Source of the DNA: Brachybacterium phenoliresistens
Lineage (GTDB): Bacteria; Actinomycetota; Actinomycetes; Actinomycetales; Dermabacteraceae
Direction of reading: 5' to 3'
DNA: 64,000 nt
Assembly: GCF_000576425.1 (NCBI RefSeq)
Contig: NZ_KK070002.1
Span: forward strand, 1 to 64,000
Position numbers and translations under genes: made by a program. This document shows positions 1 to 6,828 of the stretch, piece after piece. The notes beneath the pieces were generated by a model. It made no database searches and was not told the DNA's origin. It saw only the letters and a program-made list of their open reading frames with translations. Each line of letters starts with the position of its first letter. Position 1 is the stretch's first letter.

Positions 1-2
1 AC

Positions 3-1406
3 CCGGCCGGCGGCCCCCGCGCGACGGCGCAGGACCTGCTGCGCCGCATGCGCGTGGACCGCGACGCCGCCACCGCCGACGGCCCCGTGTGGTCGCCCGT
101 GGCGACGGGCTTCGCCTCCGTGCCCTCCCCCGCGCTGCCCGAGGGCACCACCGGCGGGCTGGGCGGGCCGGTGCTCACCGTCCGCACCGCGGAGGAGTTC
201 GCCGCGGCCGTCGCCGCCGAGGGTCCCGCCGTCGTCCTGGTGGAGGGCACGATCGTGTTCGCCCCCGGCACCATGACGGACGTCTCCGCGCACACGAGCA
301 TCCTCGGCGTCGGCGCCGGGGCGGAGATCGTCGGCGGCGGGATCCGCCTGCTGCACGTCTCGAACGTCATCATCCGCAACCTCACGTTCCGCGACTCGTA
401 CGTCGCCGGGGACTGGGACGGGAAGTTCGACGACAACGACAACGACGGCATCCGCGTGGACACCTCGGACCACGTGTGGATCGACCACTGCGAGTTCGCG
501 CGCCTCGGCGACGGGCAGGTCGACATCCGCAAGGACTCGCGCGAGGTCACCCTGTCGTGGTCCGTGCTGCGCGACCACAACAAGACCCTCGGCGTGGGCT
601 GGACCGACAACCTCGTGACCACCCTGACCATCCACCACGTCCGCTTCTCGAACGTGCACCAGCGCAACGGGAGCATCGACCAGGTGCGCATCGGCCACGC
701 CTACAACGTGTGGCTGGCGGGGGCGAGCTCCTACGGGATGGCCTCGCGCGGGGCGACCCAGCTGCTCATCGAGCACAGCGTCTTCGAATCCGTGCGCAAC
801 CCCATCGGCCTGTCCAGCCCCGAGTCCCGCGTCGCCCAGAACGGCAATCTGCGCGAGGGCTGCTGGGGAAAATGGGAGGACAACGGCATCGACGTCGACC
901 CGGCCGATCACTACGACTACGCCCTGGACCCCGTGGATGCGGTGCGGGACCTGCTGACCGCCCACGCCGGCCCGCGCACCCGGCGCGAGCTGGTGCCGCG
1001 CACCCTGCACGTCGCCCAGGACGGCAGCGGGGACATGCTCTCCGTGCACGCCGCGATCGGCGCGGCCTGGCGCAGCCCCCACCCGGTGGAGATCGTCGTC
1101 CACCCCGGCGTCTACCGGGAGGTGCTCACGGTGTGGCCGGGCTGCGACTCCCTGGTGATCCGCGGCGCCAGCGGGGACCCGGCCGATGTCACCCTCACCT
1201 ACGACAAGCCGGCCACGGACTGGGCCACCGTCACGGTGCTCGCCGGTGCGGTCACCCTGGCCGCGCTCACCCTCGAGAACGCGTACGACGAGGCCGCGCA
1301 CGGGGACCGGCCCGCGTTCCCGCTGCGCTCGGTCGACGACTCGCTGACCCTGCAGGACGTCGTCCTGATCGGCGGCCCGCACGAGATCTCGGACCCCCGC
1401 GCATGA
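3..1406 (+). CDS. Pectate lyase (PL1-like) with truncated pectinesterase-like tail, 5' partial
   Basis: The reading frame is open to the window edge, so the gene probably begins upstream; the first ATG (48) has no signal peptide after it. Numbering from that ATG, residues ~40-290 look like a PL1 parallel beta-helix: a DNDNDG acidic stretch (possible calcium site) is followed by VWIDHCEF (~142) and a TLSWSVLRDHNKTLGVG-type strand. The catalytic RxPxxR signature of PL1 is not intact; the equivalent stretch is QRNGSIDQVRIG, without the proline and with altered spacing. Residues ~320-452 resemble the start of a CE8 pectin methylesterase (DGSGDMLSVHAAIGAA, HPGVYREVLTV) but the protein stops before the catalytic half. 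It lies just upstream of a second, intact pectate lyase. Pectin or rhamnogalacturonan binding or cleavage is inferred; activity is uncertain. Confidence 0.75.
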   Translation, partial: PAGGPRATAQDLLRRMRVDRDAATADGPVWSPVATGFASVPSPALPEGTTGGLGGPVLTVRTAEEFAAAVAAEGPAVVLVEGTIVFAPGTMTDVSAHTSILGVGAGAEIVGGGIRLLHVSNVIIRNLTFRDSYVAGDWDGKFDDNDNDGIRVDTSDHVWIDHCEFARLGDGQVDIRKDSREVTLSWSVLRDHNKTLGVGWTDNLVTTLTIHHVRFSNVHQRNGSIDQVRIGHAYNVWLAGASSYGMASRGATQLLIEHSVFESVRNPIGLSSPESRVAQNGNLREGCWGKWEDNGIDVDPADHYDYALDPVDAVRDLLTAHAGPRTRRELVPRTLHVAQDGSGDMLSVHAAIGAAWRSPHPVEIVVHPGVYREVLTVWPGCDSLVIRGASGDPADVTLTYDKPATDWATVTVLAGAVTLAALTLENAYDEAAHGDRPAFPLRSVDDSLTLQDVVLIGGPHEISDPRA

Positions 1407-1431
1407 GCGCCCGGCCCCCTGCCCCGCACAT

Positions 1432-1450
1432 CGGCCCTCCCGCAGGGCCG
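1432..1450 (+). terminator. Weak hairpin between the two pectate lyase genes
   Basis: CGGCCCT and AGGGCCG form a perfect 7-bp stem with a 5-nt loop. There is no T-run. It could be a weak terminator or an mRNA processing hairpin between the two genes. Confidence 0.25.
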
Positions 1451-1489
1451 CCGACCGATCCCGCCGCCCCTGCCCGGAAGGACCCCGCC

Positions 1490-2872
1490 ATGTCCCGTAC
1501 GCCCCGCCGTCTCGCGCAGATCGCCGCGGCCTCGGCCGCCCTGCTGCTGCTCGCACCCGTCGCCGCCCAGGCCGATCCGGATCCGGCGCGCGACCCGCGG
1601 CCCGCCGCGATCACCGAGCGGCAGGCGCTGCCGGACGGCGACGGCTGGGCGAGCGCCGAGGGCGGCACCACCGGCGGCTCGGAGGCGAGCGCGGAGCACG
1701 TCTACGACGTCTCCACCCGCGCCGAGCTCGAGGCGGCCCTCGTCGAGGCCGGGGACGCCCCCAAGATCATCCGCGTCCACGGCACGATCGAGGTCAACGC
1801 CGACGACGCCGGCACCCCGCTGAGCTGCGAGGAGATCGCCGAGGGCACCGGCTTCGACCTGGACGCCTACCTCGAGGCCTACGACCCCGAGACCTGGGGC
1901 ACCGAGCGCGAGCCGGAGGGCCCGCAGGAGGACGCCCGCGCGGCGGCCGCGCAGAAGCAGCGCGCGCTGATCCAGATCGACGTGCCCTCGAACACGACGA
2001 TCATCGGCGCCGAGGAGGGCGCGGGCCTGCGCGGGGCGAGCCTCTCGATCAGCGGCGTCGACAACGTCATCCTGCGCAACCTCGAGCTGTCGGACACCTA
2101 CGACTGCTTCCCCGCCTGGGATCCGACCGACGGCGCGACCGGCGCCTGGAACAGCGAGTACGACAGCGTGCGGATCGTGAACGGCTCCACCCACGTGTGG
2201 GTGGACCACTGCACCTTCACCGATGCGCCGATGACCGACGACCAGCTGCCCGAGCACTTCGGCAGCACCTACCAGCGCCACGACGGCGCCCTGGACATCA
2301 CCAACGGCTCCGACCTGGTCACCGTCAGCTGGAACCGCTTCGAGGACCACGACAAGCTGACCCTGGTCGGCTCGACCGACCGGACCGACCGCGGCGATCC
2401 CGGGAAGCTGCGCGTCACCTTCCACCACAACCTGTACGACGGGGTGGGCCAGCGCGCGCCGCGCGTGCGCTTCGGGCAGGTGGACGTGTACAACAACAGC
2501 TATGCGGTGCGCGAGGACCAGAGCGTGGGCTTCGGCTACTTCCTCGGGGTGGGCTTCGACTCCCACCTGTGGGCGGAGGCCAACAGCTTCGACCTGGGCG
2601 GCGTCGCCGAGGCCGGGGATGTCATCGCCGTCCTCAAGGGCACGCAGGTCACCACCCGTGGCAACCTGGTCGACGGGCGCGCCGCGGATCTGCGCGCCGC
2701 CTACAACGCCACCGTCCCCGAACAGGAGCAGCTGATGGAGGACACGAGCTGGACCCCGACCCTGCGCGCCTGCGTGGACCCGGTGCAGCGGGTCGAGGCC
2801 GTCGTCGAGGACTGGTCCGGGCCCCGCTTCGGGCCCGCGCCCGGCGGCATCGGCCCGGACTGCCGGGCATGA
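1490..2872 (+). CDS. Secreted pectate lyase, PL1 family
   Basis: A 460-residue exported enzyme expected to cleave polygalacturonate by calcium-dependent beta-elimination outside the cell. The N-terminus (MSRTPRRLAQ, then an Ala/Leu-rich core ending VAAQA) is a signal peptide. Two PL1 signatures are visible: VWVDHC at ~236 and QRAPRVRFG at ~321, the latter giving the RxPxxR motif with the catalytic arginine. Between them VTVSWNRFEDHDKLTLVG is the usual beta-helix strand with acidic calcium ligands. An acidic insertion at ~100-150 (CEEIAEGTGFDLDAY) is common in actinobacterial PL1. The ATG at 1490 was chosen because GGAAGG lies 9 nt upstream and the signal peptide begins there; the frame is open further upstream but without coding sense. 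The gene overlaps the next by 4 nt (ATGA). Confidence 0.92.
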   Translation: MSRTPRRLAQIAAASAALLLLAPVAAQADPDPARDPRPAAITERQALPDGDGWASAEGGTTGGSEASAEHVYDVSTRAELEAALVEAGDAPKIIRVHGTIEVNADDAGTPLSCEEIAEGTGFDLDAYLEAYDPETWGTEREPEGPQEDARAAAAQKQRALIQIDVPSNTTIIGAEEGAGLRGASLSISGVDNVILRNLELSDTYDCFPAWDPTDGATGAWNSEYDSVRIVNGSTHVWVDHCTFTDAPMTDDQLPEHFGSTYQRHDGALDITNGSDLVTVSWNRFEDHDKLTLVGSTDRTDRGDPGKLRVTFHHNLYDGVGQRAPRVRFGQVDVYNNSYAVREDQSVGFGYFLGVGFDSHLWAEANSFDLGGVAEAGDVIAVLKGTQVTTRGNLVDGRAADLRAAYNATVPEQEQLMEDTSWTPTLRACVDPVQRVEAVVEDWSGPRFGPAPGGIGPDCRA

Positions 2873-3804
2873 GCGGCACGGCCCGGGCGCGGCTGCGGGA
2901 GCTGCTGGGGATCGACCGCCTGGCCGCGACCGTCCCCGCCCGGCTCGCCGGCGGGGCCGATGCCGCGCCCGGGGTCGTGAGCACCACCGAGATCCTCGCG
3001 GCGGACGGCTCGGTCATCCCCGCCCACCTGCTGCGTCCCGATCCGGAGCGCGACCTGGGCGCCGCCGTGGTGCTCGTGGCCGGGCACGGCCGCGGCATCG
3101 ACGACCTGGTGCGCACCGGTCCGGCCGATGAGTACCACGGCGCGCTCGCGCATCGCGTCGCCGCGGCCGGGTTCACCGTGCTCTGCCCGGAGATGCAGAG
3201 CTTCGGCCGGCGCCGCTCCGCACCGGCCCCGGGCGCCGAGCCCTACGGCCCGGCCGACAACTCCTGCCGCATCGACGCCCCGCGCCATCTCCTGGCGGGG
3301 ACGACGCTGCTGGGCCGCCGGGTGCTGGATGCCGCCGCCGCGGCCGATGCCCTGCGGGCCCTGCCCGGGGTGGACGCGCAGCGGGTCGCGGTCGCCGGCG
3401 GCTCCGGCGGCGGCGCCGTCGCCCTGCTGCTCGCGGCGCTGGACGAGACGGTGGCCGCCTCGCTGGTCGCGACGTTCTTCTGCACCTTCGAGGCGAGCAT
3501 CCTGGCGATGCCGCACTGCCCGTGCAACATCGTGCCCGGGCTGTTCGCCTCCGAGGACCCGGCCCTGCGCCTGGACATGGCCGACATCGCCCGGCTCATC
3601 GCCCCGCGGCCGCTGGTGCTCGAGGCCGGGCAGGCGGATCGGATCTTCCCCATCGACGCGACCCGGTCGGCGCACGCGGGGCTGGCGCCGGCGTGGGAGG
3701 CCCTCGGGGTCCCGGCGCCGCCGCTGGTGGTCACCGAGCACGGGCACCGCTTCGCCGGCGAGGAGTCGGTGGACCTCCTGGCCGCGGCGCTCGGCCGGGC
3801 CTGA
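2869..3804 (+). CDS. Alpha/beta-hydrolase, acetyl-xylan-esterase-like (PF12715-type)
   Basis: A 311-residue cytoplasmic hydrolase with no signal peptide. The nucleophile elbow is GGSGGG (Ser ~179), the acid is probably the Asp in GQADRIFPID (~256), and the histidine is in TEHGHRF (~290). CPEMQSFGRRR near 105-115 resembles the large alpha/beta-hydrolase group annotated as dienelactone hydrolase or acetyl-xylan esterase. It starts inside the stop codon of the pectate lyase (ATGA), so the two are translationally coupled. The likely task is removal of acetyl or other ester groups from imported pectic fragments; the substrate is inferred from context only. Confidence 0.8.
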   Translation: MSGTARARLRELLGIDRLAATVPARLAGGADAAPGVVSTTEILAADGSVIPAHLLRPDPERDLGAAVVLVAGHGRGIDDLVRTGPADEYHGALAHRVAAAGFTVLCPEMQSFGRRRSAPAPGAEPYGPADNSCRIDAPRHLLAGTTLLGRRVLDAAAAADALRALPGVDAQRVAVAGGSGGGAVALLLAALDETVAASLVATFFCTFEASILAMPHCPCNIVPGLFASEDPALRLDMADIARLIAPRPLVLEAGQADRIFPIDATRSAHAGLAPAWEALGVPAPPLVVTEHGHRFAGEESVDLLAAALGRA

Positions 3805-3817
3805 GGCCGCCGGGGCC

Positions 3818-3847
3818 GCCGCCCGTTCTGCGCGCAGAGCGGGCGGC
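3818..3847. terminator. Bidirectional terminator between convergent genes
   Basis: Two 15-nt arms (3818-3832 and 3833-3847) are complementary except for one G.T pair and meet at the centre, so the real loop is about 4 nt. The hairpin fills the 49-bp gap between the hydrolase (+) and the BNR protein (-). Confidence 0.7.
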
Positions 3848-3853
3848 TGGTCG

Positions 3854-5338
3854 TCAGCGCCGGGGTGCGACGCGGAGCATGACCTCGCCCTGGTACTCCT
3901 GCGAGGACTGCATCGCCCCGCGGTACCAGGTGACGATCTGCCGCGACGGGTCCCCGGGCAGGGCGATGGGCCGGAAGTTCTCGACCTCGGAGTCCTCGGT
4001 GATCGCGGTCCACTCCCAGGTCTCGCCGCCGTCGGCGGTGCGGCCGTGGAAGATCTCGTGCCGGTCCAGGGCGGTCCCGTCGCGCGGGTCCACGATGCTC
4101 GACAGCCACAGGGCGTCGAGGTCGTCCGGGTCGATCGAGGCGAGCCCCGTGTAGTCCTCCTCGTGGGGCATGAGCTGCGGCCCGGCTCCGGCGAGCTCGC
4201 GCACCTCCCACTCCCCCGCGCCCGGCCGCAGCACGCCGCGGAAGAAGCGGTGGTCGATCGGCGCGTACTCCTCCTTCGGCGTGTTCCACGCCGGACGGGC
4301 CGTGTCCACGCCCAGCGCGTCGTCCGCGCGAGCGGTGAGGATCGCGACCAGAGTGCCGTCCTCGCCGCGGCGCACGTCGGTGGTCCAGGCATGGGTCATG
4401 ACGCTGCCGCCCCAGGTGGAGCCGTTGGCGAAGACCTGCGTGAGGTCCTCCGCCCGCGGGGTCTCGTCCTCCAGCCCCCGGCCCAGCGGCGACACGACGG
4501 TGCCATCGGCCCGATGCAGGGCACCGCCCGCGAGATAGCCGTGCCAGATGGAGTTCGGGAAGTCCCGCGGGTGGTGCTCGGTGATGATGACGTCGATGCG
4601 GTCGTCGGTGCCGTGGCCGAAGCCGCCGAAGCGGGCGCCCGATGCATAGCGCGCGTAGCCGTTGACGTAGCCGATCTTCTCGCGGTGCAGCAGGCGGCCG
4701 CCGAACTCCCAGCTGCTGCCCTCGTCGTGGGAGACGAGGTAGCAGGGGTCGTCGTTGATCGCGCGCACGAAGCAGTACAGGACGCCGTCGAGCTGGTGGA
4801 TGTTCTGGTAGGTCACGCCGCGGCCGCCGCCGGCGGCGCGGGCCTCCTCCTGCGAGCCGAACAGGTCCCCGACCCAGTCGAAGCTGTGCTCCTCGCCCCA
4901 GGTGGTGGGGTCGTCGACCTCGCTGATGCGCCAGCGGGTGAGCTCGTCGGACTTGTGCCGCGAGTAGACCGCGAGCCAGCGGCCGTCGCTGCGGCGCCAC
5001 AGCGCCGGGTCGTCGTGGTCGTCGGACTCGAGGCCCGCGTGCAGGGTCACCGTCTGCGCGGCGCCGGAGGCGAGATCGACCACGTGCAGGTCGACGTCGC
5101 CGCCCCGGGAGTCACCGTCGGCGCCGGCCCGCGAGGCGACCGTGCCGATCAGGGCCCGGTTCGCGGCGGGATCGACGACGGCGCGCTCGTCCTGGAACCA
5201 GCACCAGGCGCCGTTGTCGGTGACGGAGAAGATCTGCGCGCCGTCGGCGGCGGCGGGCACCGCGGTCGCGGCGGGGGTCGGAGCGGCGGTCGGGGCGTCG
5301 GGGGAAGCGGAGCTGTCGCGTCCTTGCGATGTGGTCAT
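3854..5338 (-). CDS. BNR_4-type beta-propeller protein, possible polysaccharide lyase
   Basis: A 494-residue protein with BNR/Asp-box features of the BNR_4 family (PF15892): YLVSHDEGSSWEFGGRLLHR, TADGGETWEW, and an ITEHHPRDFPNSIWHGYL block resembling the HPR...YH segment of that family. Some lyases acting on ulvan or rhamnose-glucuronate linkages (PL24, PL25, PL42) have this kind of propeller, so it may be a lyase for an acidic plant glycan rather than a sialidase. No signal peptide is seen: the start (MTTSQGRDSSASPDAP) leads into an Ala/Pro/Thr-rich linker, so it is either cytoplasmic or exported in another way. A LacI-type operator lies 20 bp before the start codon. The family call is fairly safe, the lyase role is inference. 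Confidence 0.75.
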   Translation of the reverse strand: MTTSQGRDSSASPDAPTAAPTPAATAVPAAADGAQIFSVTDNGAWCWFQDERAVVDPAANRALIGTVASRAGADGDSRGGDVDLHVVDLASGAAQTVTLHAGLESDDHDDPALWRRSDGRWLAVYSRHKSDELTRWRISEVDDPTTWGEEHSFDWVGDLFGSQEEARAAGGGRGVTYQNIHQLDGVLYCFVRAINDDPCYLVSHDEGSSWEFGGRLLHREKIGYVNGYARYASGARFGGFGHGTDDRIDVIITEHHPRDFPNSIWHGYLAGGALHRADGTVVSPLGRGLEDETPRAEDLTQVFANGSTWGGSVMTHAWTTDVRRGEDGTLVAILTARADDALGVDTARPAWNTPKEEYAPIDHRFFRGVLRPGAGEWEVRELAGAGPQLMPHEEDYTGLASIDPDDLDALWLSSIVDPRDGTALDRHEIFHGRTADGGETWEWTAITEDSEVENFRPIALPGDPSRQIVTWYRGAMQSSQEYQGEVMLRVAPRR

Positions 5339-5357
5339 GGGGCAAGTCTGCCAGGAA

Positions 5358-5373
5358 TGGAAAGCGGTTCCCA
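5358..5373 (-). promoter_or_regulatory. LacI-family operator upstream of the BNR_4 gene
   Basis: TGGAAAGCGGTTCCCA fits the palindrome TGGxAAxCGxTTxCCA exactly at all fixed positions, with the central CG typical of LacI/CcpA-type sites. It sits 20 bp upstream of the BNR_4 start codon and about 230 bp downstream of the LacI gene at 5601-6656, its most likely partner. Confidence 0.7.
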
Positions 5374-5475
5374 GCCTCCGGGCCGGAAAACTGCCGGAAA
5401 CGCGCCGCAAGTACTCGGGTCGGCCTCGGGTCGGCCTCGTGTCGGACCGTCGCTCGGGCCGCGATCTGGTCGAGG

Positions 5476-5553
5476 CGTGCACGGACGGCCGTCTCAGAGC
5501 CTCGAGCCAGGCGATTGCCTGGTCCGCGGACCTCAGGCAGCCGATCGTGCACA
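5476..5553. repeat. Intergenic palindromic repeat, copy A
   Basis: The element is bounded by GTGCAC on both sides (5477 and 5548) and has an inner perfect stem CCAGGC-GATT-GCCTGG at 5507-5522. GAGCCAGGCGAT and GCCTGGTCCGCGGAC are shared with copy B at 36706-36782, and CCGATCGTGCACAC with copy C at 18061-18093. It lies between two minus-strand genes. Confidence 0.7.
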
Positions 5554-5600
5554 CGGCCCGGGCCCGCCGACACTGCGGGCCGCCGGCGTCGGCGGCCGCG

Positions 5601-6656
5601 TCAGCTCCGAGGCGGCGACGGCGGCAAGAGCGGCGGCGGTGGGGGTGACGGCGGAGAGGGCGAGGGCGGCGAGGGCGGCGGCGGAGCCACGCTCTCGCGG
5701 CGCACCAGGTGCGTGGCCAGGCGGCGCGGCATCGCGGCGGCCCCGCCCGGCTCGGTGACGGCCCGCACGGCGGCCGCGCCCATCTCCTGGACCGGCACAT
5801 GCACCGTGGTCAGGCGCGGGTAGGCGCCCTCCGACTCGGGGAGGTCGTCGAACCCGACCACACTGAGATCCCGGGGCAGCACCCGGCCCAGCCGATGGGC
5901 CTCGTGCATGATCGCCAGCGCGATCTGATCCGCCCAGGCCACGATCGCGGTGGGACGGTGGGCGTCCAGGGCGCTGCGGGTCTGCTCGGTGGCGCCGTAG
6001 AGCGACCAGCCGCTGGTGGCGCGGATCCGGTCGGCCAGTCCCGCCTCCCGCATGGCGCGCTCGTAGCCGGCGCGTCGCAGCAGGTCGGCGGGGGTGCCGC
6101 GCCCGCCCGCGTAGAGGATCCGGGAGTGCCCCTGCGCGATCAGCTCTTCCGTGGCCTGCTGACCGGAGAGCTCGTCGGTGGCCTCGATGTGCGCGACCCC
6201 GGCGGCATCCGTGCGGCGGGAGGCCACCTCGGCGAAGGCGACGTCGTGGGCGCGCAGCCAGGCGAGCTCCTCCTGGTCGAAGGTGTCCAGCACGCGGATC
6301 ACCCCGGCGGTGCCGCGCGCGGCGGCGGCGCTCATCCACGCCTGCGCGGACTCGATGGTCACCACGAGCGCCACGTCCGCGGCGCGGGCCGCGGCGTGCA
6401 TGCCCGTCATCAGCTGGTTCATCCAGCTGGAGTGCAGGTCGGGGACGACGACGTCGACCAGACGCGACCGGGCCGCCACATTGCGCTGGGCGGTGTAGGA
6501 GAGCTCGTGCAGGACCTCCTGGACGTGCGCACGGGTCGCCGGGGAGACGCCGGGACGGGCGTTGACGACCTTCGAGACCACCGCGACGGAGACGTGGGCC
6601 CGGCGCGCCACCTCCGAGAGCGTCACGCCGCGACGCCGGCCGTCAGGTTGCGTCAT
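5601..6656 (-). CDS. LacI-family transcriptional regulator with Pro/Ser-rich tail
   Basis: A 351-residue regulator. Residues ~10-65 hold the helix-turn-helix and hinge (VTLSEVARRAHVSVAVVSKV, then TAQRNVAARS), and ~67-325 the periplasmic-binding-like effector domain, including VVGFDDLPES near 270. The last ~27 residues are almost only proline and serine and are not part of the family fold; the matching DNA (5604-5690) is a GGC/GGA-rich repeat. The start is the ATG with an AGGAGGGCG-type ribosome site before it. Its neighbours are the BNR_4 gene downstream and the large secreted lyase-like gene divergently upstream, which it probably controls, with autoregulation through the site at 6731-6740. 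Confidence 0.9.
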   Translation of the reverse strand: MTQPDGRRRGVTLSEVARRAHVSVAVVSKVVNARPGVSPATRAHVQEVLHELSYTAQRNVAARSRLVDVVVPDLHSSWMNQLMTGMHAAARAADVALVVTIESAQAWMSAAAARGTAGVIRVLDTFDQEELAWLRAHDVAFAEVASRRTDAAGVAHIEATDELSGQQATEELIAQGHSRILYAGGRGTPADLLRRAGYERAMREAGLADRIRATSGWSLYGATEQTRSALDAHRPTAIVAWADQIALAIMHEAHRLGRVLPRDLSVVGFDDLPESEGAYPRLTTVHVPVQEMGAAAVRAVTEPGGAAAMPRRLATHLVRRESVAPPPPSPPSPSPPSPPPPPLLPPSPPRS

Positions 6657-6717
6657 CGCGCCCTCCTCGTGCCCCTGGCCTGCACCCTCGCGGCCGGATC
6701 GTCCCGGCCCGGGGCCG

Positions 6718-6740
6718 AGCATAGCCGATGGAAAACTTTC
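6718..6740 (-). promoter_or_regulatory. Probable LacI promoter -10 with operator-like palindrome
   Basis: On the minus strand TATGCT (6723-6718) is a good -10 for the LacI gene. GAAAACTTTC (6731-6740), an interrupted palindrome, falls in the spacer. No strong -35 is visible. On the plus strand a TTGACC at 6758-6763 could serve the divergent gene, but its -10 is poor. Confidence 0.4.
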
Positions 6741-6828
6741 TGCTTCGCTCTCTCCGATTGACCGGGCCCTTTCCCGGTGGTGCCATCGTCCTACCGATTT
6801 CCGGTCGACCCGCCACCAGGAGCACCCG

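Noticed and set aside
1380-1490. Frameshift splitting a full pectinesterase domain from the first gene
   Set aside because: No pectinesterase motifs follow in any frame before the next gene's signal peptide, so the domain is truncated rather than shifted.
1199-2566. 455-residue open frame on the minus strand over the pectate lyase
   Set aside because: Antisense shadow of a gene with intact PL1 motifs and signal peptide.
5476-5553. Palindromic repeats as attachment sites or IS ends
   Set aside because: No transposase, integrase, target duplication or tRNA gene is near any of the three copies.
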